Source of the DNA: Nitrospina sp052156635
GTDB lineage: Bacteria > Nitrospinota > Nitrospinia > Nitrospinales > Nitrospinaceae
Length of the DNA: 64,000 nucleotides
Direction of reading: 5' to 3'
Assembly (NCBI RefSeq): GCF_052156635.1
Contig: NZ_JBQKUO010000004.1
Location: forward strand, 62,001 to 126,000
In this document: positions 24,599 through 32,479 of the stretch, piece after piece
Position numbering within the stretch: the first letter of the stretch is position 1
How the letters are laid out: each line of letters begins with the position of its first letter
Program-made: the position numbers and the translations under genes
The notes under the pieces: model-generated
Seen by the model: the letters and a program-made list of their open reading frames with translations, nothing else
What the model was told of the DNA's origin: nothing
The model's database searches: none

Positions 24599-25498
24599 TC
24601 AAGGTTCCCACCCCATCAAGCCCACTCCAAATACCACCAGCAGCCCGGCGAGAATACGTTGCGATCCGAAGGATTCTTTCAATTTCAAAACGCCCCAAAG
24701 AACCACCATCAGAACACTGACCTGGCGTACCGCGACCACCTGGCTGACATCTTCAAACTGAAGCACAACACAGATCAGGCCGTAGGAGCCCACCGTCGCC
24801 ACGGCGGCCACCAGTCCCCGCCCCCACTCGGCTTTCCATACCGAGACGATCTCTCGTGGAGAATGGACCGAGAACAGGTACAGGTTGCAGAGAGTGAAAC
24901 CGATCAACGCCTCCATAAAGAAAAACACAAATCCGTTTAGCATTGCGTGGTCCGGCCGGGCGGCAATGAACAGTTCCATGCCGCGCTTGTCCACCAGGCT
25001 GTACGCAACCACCAGACCCAGCGTGATGAATGCCCAGCGCATGTCTTTGTGCAGAACGGCGTCCCACAGGTTACGGAATCCCCGGATCAGGTGACCGTCG
25101 AAATGCAGGATATAAATGGCCAGCAGAATAAGCACGATCGCCGTCATGGCGGAGAAACTCAATCGCTCCGCCAACAGGAACCACGCAAACACCGGCACGA
25201 ACACCGGTGCGGAGCGGGCAATGGGATAGACATACGAAATGTCCTGTGTCTGGTAGGCCTTCGACAGGCTGAGAATATAAACCCCGTGCAACACGCCGGA
25301 CGCAACGATCCACACCCACAATTCATCGGGAACCGTGGTGGAGCCGGAGGTGGCGAGAAACAGGAGCGCGCCCACCATAATGAGCACCCCTTTCAGCCCG
25401 GACAGGTAATTGGAATTTTTACTGGTCTGCGTGAGGATGTTCCACAATGCATGAAACAGGCAGGATAGCAGGATCAGTCCTATGCTGGTGGAGGCCAA
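24599..25498 (-). CDS. EamA/DMT-family membrane transporter
   Basis: This 299-residue protein is almost wholly hydrophobic with about ten predicted transmembrane helices in two EamA repeats. It includes LLSCLFHALWNILTQTSKNS and the YPIARSAPVFVPVFAWFLLA segment typical of the drug/metabolite transporter superfamily. Substrates of such carriers (amino acids, nucleotides, metabolites) cannot be predicted from sequence. It lies upstream of the M16 protease on the same strand and is divergent from the large lipid enzyme gene. A functional link to either neighbour is not evident. Confidence 0.8.
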   Translation of the reverse strand: MASTSIGLILLSCLFHALWNILTQTSKNSNYLSGLKGVLIMVGALLFLATSGSTTVPDELWVWIVASGVLHGVYILSLSKAYQTQDISYVYPIARSAPVFVPVFAWFLLAERLSFSAMTAIVLILLAIYILHFDGHLIRGFRNLWDAVLHKDMRWAFITLGLVVAYSLVDKRGMELFIAARPDHAMLNGFVFFFMEALIGFTLCNLYLFSVHSPREIVSVWKAEWGRGLVAAVATVGSYGLICVVLQFEDVSQVVAVRQVSVLMVVLWGVLKLKESFGSQRILAGLLVVFGVGLMGWEP

Positions 25499-25573
25499 GG
25501 AGTTCTCTCTAAAAAGGGCGGCATTGAACGGGTAAAGGAATTTATTTCAAATCTGTACGAAAATTCGAAAAGG

Positions 25574-25579
25574 TATAAT
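25574..25579 (+). promoter_or_regulatory. Possible -10 for the LplT-PlsC-Aas gene
   Basis: A perfect TATAAT lies 76 bases before the start codon, without a recognisable -35. Confidence 0.3.
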
Positions 25580-25654
25580 GATACAATATGCCGCTTTTGA
25601 ATGTGGAGATTTTGTTGTCAACCCATCCCCCAAAACTCCTGACTCCTGAACCGG

Positions 25655-28600
25655 ATGCTTAAAAACCAACTCAATCTTCTCTGGTCCCGGCGGTTTCTGC
25701 CCCTGTTTGTCACCCAGTTCCTCGGCGCCTTCAACGACAACCTGTTCAAGAACGCGCTGGTCATCCTCATTACTTACGTCGCCGCGGAAAAGGCCGGACT
25801 GAACGCGCAGTTGATGATCACCGCCGCCGCGGGTATCTTCATTCTCCCCTTCTTCCTGTTTTCGGCCACAGCCGGCCAACTCGCCGACAAATACGAGAAA
25901 TCGCGGCTGGTCCGGGTAATCAAGTTTGTCGAAATACTGCTCATGATCGGCGCGGGCTACGGGTTCTACATAGAAAGCGTCAACCTGCTCCTGACCATCC
26001 TGTTTCTCATGGGCACCCAGTCGGCTTTCTTCGGACCCATCAAATACGGAATCCTGCCGGAACTGCTGGTTGAGGACGAACTGATTGGCGGCAACGCACT
26101 GATCGAGGCCGGCACCTTCGTCTCCATCCTCGTCGGCACCATCGTCGGCGGTTTGTTGATCCTGCGTGACGGCGGGGTGTGGATGGTCACCGGACTCGTC
26201 GTCCTGCTGGCCGCAGTCGGCTTCGTCGGCAGCCTCTATATACCAAAACGTCAGGCCGCCGCACCCAAGCTCAAGGTCGATTATAATTTTTTCAGGGAAA
26301 CATGGAACATCGTCCTTTATTCCTATGGAAACCGTGACGTGTTCCTGTCGATTCTGGGCATCTCCTGGTTCTGGCTGATCGGCGCCACCTTCCTCGCCCA
26401 GTTCCCGACGTACGGCAAGGACATCATCGGCGGCAACGAGGAACTGGTGACCCTGTTCCTCACCGTGTTCTCGGTCGGCATCGGCGTCGGCTCCCTGCTC
26501 TGCAACCGCCTGCTGAAAGGCGAGATCGTCGCCACCTACGTGCCGCTCGGAATGCTGGGCATGACGGTGTTCATCATCGACCTGTACTTCGCCAGCCAGA
26601 GCACATTCATCTCAACCGAAACGGAGTTGATCGGCGCCGGAGCGTTCCTCACTCATTTCTCCAGCTGGCGCATCCTGTTCGACATGTTCATGATCTCGCT
26701 TTGTGGCGGGCTCTACATCGTTCCCCTTTACGCAATCCTTCAATCGCGGTCTGAGATCACCCACCGTTCCCGCACCATTGCCAGCAACAACGTGCTGAAT
26801 GCCCTGTTCATGGTGGTTTCGGCCGTCGGCACCGCCGTAATGCTTAAGATGGGCTTCGACGTCACCCGCGTGTTTTTGACGCTGGCCATCCTCAACACCT
26901 TCGTTGCGCTTTACACCTGCCAGCTTCTACCCGACGCCCTCGTCAAATCGATCCTGATCTGGCTGTTTCATACGTTTTACAAAGTGGAAGTAAAAGGTTT
27001 CGAGAATTACAAAAAGGTGTCGGACGGCAAGTTCATCATCATCGCCAACCACCTGTCGTTCCTGGACGCCGCGCTCATCGCCGCCTACACCCCGGTAAAA
27101 CTGACCTTCGCCATCAACACCTACATCGCAAGGTCCTGGATGGTGAGGCCGTTCCTGTCCTTGGTGGACACCTTCGCCATGGACCCGACCAGCCCCATTG
27201 CCACGCGCGGACTCATCGAGGCCATCCGCAACGGCGCGCGGGTGATGATCTTCCCGGAAGGCCGCATCACGGTTACGGGATCGCTGATGAAGGTCTACGA
27301 GGGACCCGGCATGATCGCCGACAAATCCGGTGCGCCGGTTTTGCCTGTACGCATTGATGGCGCGCAGCACACGCCGTTCTCGCGCATGCGAGGCAAGGTG
27401 CCGATGCGCTGGTTTCCCAAAATCACCCTCACCTTCCTGGAACCGCGTACTTTCCATATTCCGGATGAGGTGAAAGGCCGCAAACGCCGCAAACTCGCCG
27501 CCAGCCAGTTGTACCAGCTGATGTCGAACATGCTGTTCGAAAGCAGTGATTCACGGAAAACCCTGTTCGAAGCCCTGCTGGAGGCATGCCGTGCCCACGG
27601 CGGAGGGCATGCGGTGGCGGAGGACATCGAACGCAAACCCATCAACTACCGTCAGCTGATCCTGCGTTGTTTTATTCTCGGCAGGCACATCGCCAAAGGC
27701 ACCCAGCCGAAAGAATACGTCGGCGTGCTGTTGCCAAACGCCAACGGCGCGCTGGTCACGTTTTTCGGCCTGCAGGCTTTCGGCCGCATCCCGGCGATGC
27801 TCAATTTCTCTGTCGGCACCAAGAACATGCTCGCTTCCTGCGACGCCGCGAAGATCAAAACGGTTTACACATCGCGCCTGTTCATCGAGAAAGGAAAACT
27901 GCACGACGTCACCGACGCGCTCGAAAACGCGAAAACAAACATCGTCTATCTGGAGGACCTGAGGAAAGAAATCGGGCTGTTCGCCAAACTGCGCGGCGTG
28001 CTGTCCAGCCTGTTCCCGGAACGCGCCTACCGCAAGGCATGCCGGGGAGAGACGGACCCGGACAACCCCTGCGTCGTTCTGTTCACTTCCGGTTCCGAAG
28101 GCGTGCCCAAGGGCGTGGTGCTGACTCATGCCAACATCGTCTCCAACGTCAATCAACTGAACGCGCGCATCGATCTCGGTCCCACCGACATCGTATTCAA
28201 CTCCCTTCCGGTGTTTCATTCCTTCGGCCTCACCGGCGGCACGCTTCTGCCGGCGCTGTGCGGACTCAAGATTTTCTTTTACCCGTCGCCCCTGCACTAC
28301 CGGCAGATACCCGAGCTCATTTACGACACCAACGCCACCATCATGTTCGGCACCGACACGTTTCTCGCCGGGTATGCCCACTACGGGCACCCTTACGACT
28401 TCTACAACCTGCGTTACATGTTCGCCGGAGCGGAAAAACTTAAGGAAGAAACACGGAAATTGTGGGCGGAGAAATTCGGCATCCGCATCTTCGAAGGTTA
28501 CGGCGCCACCGAAACCGCCCCCATCCTGTCACTCAACACACCCATGCTCAACAAGCCGGGCAGCGTCGGATGCTTCCTGCCCGCGATCGAGCACAAACTG

Positions 28601-29095
28601 GAAACCATTCCCGGCATCGAGGAAGGCGGTCGGTTGTGGGTCACCGGACCCAACATCATGGCGGGCTACCTGCGCCACACCAACCCGGGCGTGCTGGAAC
28701 CGCCGGAAGACCGCTGGTACGACACCGGCGACATCGTCGAGATCGATGAAGAAGGCTTCATCACCATCAAGGGCCGCGCCAAGCGTTTCGCCAAGATCGG
28801 CGGCGAGATGATTTCACTGACCGCCGTGGAATCGTACCTGTCCAACCTGTGGCCGGACCACAGCCATGCCGTGGTGACGCTTCCGGATGAGAAAAAAGGC
28901 GAGCAGATGGTGCTGGTGACGACCAACAAAGACGCCGCCCGCGATGCCATCGTCCAGCACGTCAAAGCCAACGGGCTGGGGGAACTCAGCATTCCGAAGA
29001 AGATCATGGTGGTCGATGAAGTCCCGCTGCTGGCCACGGGCAAGATCGATTACGTCAAAACGCAGGAACTGGTAAACAGCAATCACGGGGCGTGA
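25655..29095 (+). CDS. Fused lysophospholipid transporter, acyltransferase and acyl-ACP synthetase (LplT-PlsC-Aas)
   Basis: This 1146-residue membrane protein joins three activities. Residues 1-about 420 form an MFS carrier like LplT (FLPLFVTQFLGAFNDNLFKN). Residues about 440-640 are a PlsC acyltransferase with the NHLSFLD motif (His466, Asp471) and FPEGRITVTG. Residues about 650-1146 are an AMP-forming acyl-ligase with VLFTSGSEGVPKGV (TSGSEG at 811-816), GYGATETAP and a late catalytic Lys in LLATGKIDYVKT. In E. coli LplT and Aas are separate and together import and re-acylate lyso-phosphatidylethanolamine. The fused form is found in several Gram-negatives. It converges on the ceramidase-like gene after nine bases. 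Confidence 0.92.
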   Translation: MLKNQLNLLWSRRFLPLFVTQFLGAFNDNLFKNALVILITYVAAEKAGLNAQLMITAAAGIFILPFFLFSATAGQLADKYEKSRLVRVIKFVEILLMIGAGYGFYIESVNLLLTILFLMGTQSAFFGPIKYGILPELLVEDELIGGNALIEAGTFVSILVGTIVGGLLILRDGGVWMVTGLVVLLAAVGFVGSLYIPKRQAAAPKLKVDYNFFRETWNIVLYSYGNRDVFLSILGISWFWLIGATFLAQFPTYGKDIIGGNEELVTLFLTVFSVGIGVGSLLCNRLLKGEIVATYVPLGMLGMTVFIIDLYFASQSTFISTETELIGAGAFLTHFSSWRILFDMFMISLCGGLYIVPLYAILQSRSEITHRSRTIASNNVLNALFMVVSAVGTAVMLKMGFDVTRVFLTLAILNTFVALYTCQLLPDALVKSILIWLFHTFYKVEVKGFENYKKVSDGKFIIIANHLSFLDAALIAAYTPVKLTFAINTYIARSWMVRPFLSLVDTFAMDPTSPIATRGLIEAIRNGARVMIFPEGRITVTGSLMKVYEGPGMIADKSGAPVLPVRIDGAQHTPFSRMRGKVPMRWFPKITLTFLEPRTFHIPDEVKGRKRRKLAASQLYQLMSNMLFESSDSRKTLFEALLEACRAHGGGHAVAEDIERKPINYRQLILRCFILGRHIAKGTQPKEYVGVLLPNANGALVTFFGLQAFGRIPAMLNFSVGTKNMLASCDAAKIKTVYTSRLFIEKGKLHDVTDALENAKTNIVYLEDLRKEIGLFAKLRGVLSSLFPERAYRKACRGETDPDNPCVVLFTSGSEGVPKGVVLTHANIVSNVNQLNARIDLGPTDIVFNSLPVFHSFGLTGGTLLPALCGLKIFFYPSPLHYRQIPELIYDTNATIMFGTDTFLAGYAHYGHPYDFYNLRYMFAGAEKLKEETRKLWAEKFGIRIFEGYGATETAPILSLNTPMLNKPGSVGCFLPAIEHKLETIPGIEEGGRLWVTGPNIMAGYLRHTNPGVLEPPEDRWYDTGDIVEIDEEGFITIKGRAKRFAKIGGEMISLTAVESYLSNLWPDHSHAVVTLPDEKKGEQMVLVTTNKDAARDAIVQHVKANGLGELSIPKKIMVVDEVPLLATGKIDYVKTQELVNSNHGA

Positions 29096-29103
29096 AAACG
29101 CCG

Positions 29104-29895
29104 TCAGGTCCCCGCTCCTTCCACCCGCCTTCTTTCCTGCAGGTAGGGGATCAGAAAAAACAACGCTGCGCCCGCCAGGAGGTGTTTCATGGTATGGCCG
29201 CTCATTATCCCCGCCGTACCGCTGTAGATCCACACATCAAAGTGTTCGAAGAACTTCGCCACCACATACCACGCCAGGATTTTCACAAACGCCACCGAAC
29301 CGCCGTAGCGTGGCGGAAACAGTAAAAACAACAGGGGAATGAGAATCATCGGCAGAAACTGCACCAGCACGTAAAGACGCAGATCGCCCTGCCCCAGCGT
29401 TTCCGTGTGGTCCCAGTACAGCACCGACGCAAGACCGACAAACACCAGCGGACCCAACGCCGCCAGCCCCACCCGCGGGCCCATCCGGTCGGCAAGCACC
29501 CCGGCAAACACCGACATGAACACCACGGTCATCGGCAGCCGGTCCCACAGAAGAGTGGAGTCCCCGGGGGACCAGTGATAGTACATGGAGCCGAAGCCAA
29601 TGAGGATCGTGCCAACGAACGCGATAAAAAACATCCATTTTTCCTGCGGCAAATAAAAACTACCGGGCCTTTGGGACACTTTCCTCAACACCGTCAGGCC
29701 CATCAGTCCCACCACAACGAATGCCAGGTTGGAAACAACATTCCCGAAATTGGGGATGCCCAGAAGCGAATACGTATCGGCGAAGCTGTGATAGTCCGGG
29801 TCCTGCCCCACCGGCGGAAACGAAAATACCGCCAGCACGCTGAGGACCGTCATAGCAAGCAGAATGCCCACCCGGGTTTTATGACTCATACTCAT
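29104..29895 (-). CDS. Ceramidase-like CREST-superfamily membrane protein
   Basis: This 263-residue protein has about seven transmembrane helices. It shows the metal-site pattern of the alkaline ceramidase/PAQR superfamily: Ser103 and His107 in GFGSMYYHWSPGDST, Asp118 in LLWDRLPMTVVF, and two late histidines in SGHTMKHLL (His234, His238). Members hydrolyse amide or ester bonds of lipids in the membrane. In bacteria the substrate is mostly unknown; sphingolipids are not implied by anything else here. Its start overlaps the stop of the upstream lipase gene by four bases, so the pair is translationally coupled. Confidence 0.8.
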   Translation of the reverse strand: MSMSHKTRVGILLAMTVLSVLAVFSFPPVGQDPDYHSFADTYSLLGIPNFGNVVSNLAFVVVGLMGLTVLRKVSQRPGSFYLPQEKWMFFIAFVGTILIGFGSMYYHWSPGDSTLLWDRLPMTVVFMSVFAGVLADRMGPRVGLAALGPLVFVGLASVLYWDHTETLGQGDLRLYVLVQFLPMILIPLLFLLFPPRYGGSVAFVKILAWYVVAKFFEHFDVWIYSGTAGIMSGHTMKHLLAGAALFFLIPYLQERRRVEGAGT

Positions 29896-30644
29896 TTCTC
29901 TTTCATAAAAGCGCCGTGCTTGAGAAAAAACAGGGTCTGCTTCATCACCTCTTCATTTTTCATGATGAAGGTGTGCGTGGCATGCACCACAATGTGGTCC
30001 TTCATGCCGGGAAGCCGGGTGCGCGGAATCGCCACCTTGCCGTCGTCCGGTCCCGGGATGATGGCTGAAGACAGCGGGTCGATCGAACGGTCTCCTGCGA
30101 TCACCCCGACCTCGAAATCAACTTCTCCGAAGCGGTCGCGATATGCATTTTTCTGCGTGCCCAATTCCTGGCCCGCCGGACCGTACAGCCATTCGTACAG
30201 GAAATTGTTCTTCCAGAAATCGGCCACCTCACTGCCCCGATTGGGCGGCGCCAACAGCACCACGCGCCCCATCTTTTCCGGACGATGTTTGTGAATGAGT
30301 CCCCGCGCAATCAATGCCCCCATCGAGTATCCCACATAGTGCGTGGTGCATCCCGGCATCCAGGATGAGGCGTACAATTTTTCATGCACACGTTCCACCA
30401 GTTCGTCGATGGAATGGTCGGTGGACGGGTAATCGATATTGATTGTGGAATAACCATCTTCCTCAAGGAATTCGGCCAGCGGGGCCATGGACGCACTGGT
30501 ACGGGCAATGCCATGCAACAGGACCACACACTGTTTTTCTACACACCAGGCAGGTTCCGGTTCGCCGACCATCAACGTGAGACCCAGAATCCACAACCAG
30601 GAACTCAACGGCCAATTTGATTTGACAAGACCATTGAATCTCAT
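29892..30644 (-). CDS. Exported alpha/beta-hydrolase, lipase-like
   Basis: This 250-residue protein has an N-terminal hydrophobic export segment (WLWILGLTLMVG) and a lipase-type alpha/beta fold. The oxyanion strand is VVLLHGIARTSASM and the nucleophile Ser107 is in VGYSMGALIARG. An acid at Asp200/201 (GPDDGKVAI) and His224 (VHATHTFIM) complete the triad. It resembles triacylglycerol lipases of the LipA/EstA type and acts probably in the periplasm or at the membrane. It is the first gene of a pair with the ceramidase-like protein (four-base overlap), which suggests two hydrolytic steps on the same lipid. No lipid substrate can be named. Confidence 0.82.
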   Translation of the reverse strand: MRFNGLVKSNWPLSSWLWILGLTLMVGEPEPAWCVEKQCVVLLHGIARTSASMAPLAEFLEEDGYSTINIDYPSTDHSIDELVERVHEKLYASSWMPGCTTHYVGYSMGALIARGLIHKHRPEKMGRVVLLAPPNRGSEVADFWKNNFLYEWLYGPAGQELGTQKNAYRDRFGEVDFEVGVIAGDRSIDPLSSAIIPGPDDGKVAIPRTRLPGMKDHIVVHATHTFIMKNEEVMKQTLFFLKHGAFMKEK

Positions 30645-30708
30645 ACTCAGGACTCCTACTATATGGTAGACAGAAATCCCACTCTATTCCCCTTTTGAGA
30701 GATCCACT

Positions 30709-31086
30709 TTGGACCATCCCCTGACTCTGAAAATTGCCTTTGTCCACTACGGCACTCTGGACCTCGACCGGGCCGTAGCATTTTATCAGAACGTGCTCGG
30801 CATGAAACTGATGTTCAAAGAGAACGACTGGGCGGAATTCGACCTCAACGGCCAGCGCCTGGCGCTTCGCCGCGTGAACCGGTGGGACCCCGAAGCGAAG
30901 GCCGGGGCCAGGGTGCACCTGGAAGCCCGTCCCATCGAACTGGTGGTGGAGGTATTGAAAAACAAGGGGGTTGCGTTTGCCCACGATATCGAGGAATACC
31001 CCTACGGAAAACTGGCGACGTTCCTCGATCCGGATGGCAACCGGATCGGTCTGTACGAGCCTCCGGAAGAAAAAAAACCGGCGTGA
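30709..31086 (+). CDS. VOC (glyoxalase/dioxygenase fold) family protein
   Basis: This 125-residue protein starts at a TTG and has one complete vicinal-oxygen-chelate module: IAFVHYGTLDLDRAVAFYQN at the start, LGMKLMF, and YGKLATFLDPDGNRIGLYEP at the end with the late Glu ligand. Such proteins bind a divalent metal and act as glyoxalases, dioxygenases, isomerases or antibiotic-binding proteins. The particular reaction is not predictable. It precedes moaC by 40 bases on the same strand and may share its transcript. No alternative ATG keeps the first strand. Confidence 0.75.
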   Translation: MDHPLTLKIAFVHYGTLDLDRAVAFYQNVLGMKLMFKENDWAEFDLNGQRLALRRVNRWDPEAKAGARVHLEARPIELVVEVLKNKGVAFAHDIEEYPYGKLATFLDPDGNRIGLYEPPEEKKPA

Positions 31087-31126
31087 CTGGTTAAAGTTCA
31101 ATGGGTTTTATTGTAAGATACATACC

Positions 31127-31636
31127 ATGAGCAATCCGCTGACGCATTTCAACGAAGAAGGCCGCGCCCGCATGGTGGACGTTTCCGAAAAACAGGTCAC
31201 CGAGCGGGTCGCCACCGCCCAGGGAACGGTGTTCATGCAGCCGGAAACCCTGCGGCTCATCCAGGAAGGGCAGATCAAAAAAGGCGACGTGCTGGCTGTG
31301 GCGCAGGTGGCAGGCATCCAGGGAGCGAAAAAGACGTCTGACGTCATCCCCATGTGCCACCCGCTCATGCTGAACGGGGTGGACATCCAGTTCAAGGAAC
31401 AGCCGGAACCGGACGCCAGCGGCCTGTGCTCCATCCACATCACGGCGACGGTGAAAGTCACCGGCAAAACCGGAGTGGAGATGGAAGCATTGACCGCCGT
31501 CTCCATGGCGGCGCTCACCATCTACGACATGTGCAAGGCAGTGGACCGCGACATGTTTTTCAATGAAATCGGGTTGACCTACAAGGCCGGCGGCAAGTCC
31601 GGCACCTTCACCCGCGAACAGGTTTCGGAGGCGTAA
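31127..31636 (+). CDS. moaC: Cyclic pyranopterin monophosphate synthase MoaC
   Basis: MoaC converts 3',8-cyclo-GTP to cyclic pyranopterin monophosphate, the second step of molybdenum-cofactor synthesis. The 169-residue protein has MVDVSEKQVTERVATAQGTV, the substrate-binding KKTSDVIPMCHPLMLNGVD and VEMEALTAVSMAALTIYDMC with the conserved Lys in CKAVDRDM. Length and motif order are normal. It stops three bases before moaD, and moaE follows, so the three make one operon. moaA is not in this window. The organism therefore probably uses molybdenum enzymes. Confidence 0.96.
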   Translation: MSNPLTHFNEEGRARMVDVSEKQVTERVATAQGTVFMQPETLRLIQEGQIKKGDVLAVAQVAGIQGAKKTSDVIPMCHPLMLNGVDIQFKEQPEPDASGLCSIHITATVKVTGKTGVEMEALTAVSMAALTIYDMCKAVDRDMFFNEIGLTYKAGGKSGTFTREQVSEA

Positions 31637-31639
31637 GAC

Positions 31640-31891
31640 ATGGTGACCGTCAAGTATTTCGCCAATCTCCGGCAGATGGCGGGCAAGGAGGAAGACCGGT
31701 TCGAGCTGGAGGGAGAAGTCACTCTCGAAGGTCTCACGCACATGATCGGCAAATCCCTGCCGCAGATCGGCGAGATGGTGCGTCAAAAAAAAATCATGAT
31801 CTCTATCAACTACGACGTGGTGCCTCTGGACACGGTTGTGAAGGACGGTGACGAAATCGCGCTCCTTCCGCCCTTCTCCGGCGGCCTTTGA
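31640..31891 (+). CDS. moaD: Molybdopterin synthase sulfur carrier MoaD, with an extra C-terminal Leu
   Basis: MoaD is the ubiquitin-like subunit that carries sulfur as a thiocarboxylate on its C-terminal Gly-Gly. The 83-residue protein starts MVTVKYFANLRQMAGKEEDR, has the late GDEIALLPPFSGG strand, and then ends in one extra leucine (GGL) where MoaD normally ends in GG. Adenylation needs a free glycine carboxylate, so the residue would have to be removed, or this copy may be modified or inactive. It lies between moaC and moaE. Confidence 0.9.
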   Translation: MVTVKYFANLRQMAGKEEDRFELEGEVTLEGLTHMIGKSLPQIGEMVRQKKIMISINYDVVPLDTVVKDGDEIALLPPFSGGL

Positions 31892-31912
31892 TCTTTTGGT
31901 GAGGAACATTTC

Positions 31913-32350
31913 ATGAGCACGGCAACAGAATCCAAAGTCCGCATTCAGAAAGAAGACTTCAACATCCATGAAGAAATCGAAATGATGAAGAAGTCGTCGC
32001 GCAACATCGGCGGCATCACCACCTTTCTGGGCACGGGCCGGGAGTTGAACAAGGGCGAAAACATCACCGAACTCAATTTCGAGCATTACCCCCAGATGGC
32101 GGAAAAAAAACTGGAGGAAATCCGCGAGAAAGCTATAAAGGATTTCGGCATCATTGACATGAGCATCATCCACCGCATCGGGCACATTGACATCGGTGAA
32201 AACATCGTGCTCATCATCGCCTGCGGCGAACACCGTCAGGAAACGTTCAAAGCCTGCGAGTGGGCGATTGCCGAACTCAAGCGAACCACGCCCATCTGGA
32301 AACGTGAAACCACTTCCAAAGGCGAAGTCTGGGTTCAGGCCACCCCGTAA
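31913..32350 (+). CDS. moaE: Molybdopterin synthase catalytic subunit MoaE
   Basis: MoaE forms the heterotetramer with MoaD that inserts two sulfurs into cPMP. The 145-residue protein shows GGITTFLGTGRELN, LNFEHYPQMAEKKLEEI and IIHRIGHIDIGENIVLIIAC. The C-terminal ELKRTTPIWKRETTSKGEVW carries the catalytic Lys positions. It follows moaD by 21 bases. Everything expected of MoaE is present, so the operon is complete from moaC to moaE except for the unusual MoaD tail. Confidence 0.95.
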   Translation: MSTATESKVRIQKEDFNIHEEIEMMKKSSRNIGGITTFLGTGRELNKGENITELNFEHYPQMAEKKLEEIREKAIKDFGIIDMSIIHRIGHIDIGENIVLIIACGEHRQETFKACEWAIAELKRTTPIWKRETTSKGEVWVQATP

Positions 32351-32479
32351 CATTCCCAAGCAATTTAAAGGGCGGCCGCTGAATATCGATCGAACGCCAC
32401 CGTATTCGATCCACGTTCGCCGGGACAATGCGTTTTCCCGGTAAAACCTTTCTCCATTTCTACATAACTCAAACCGTCG

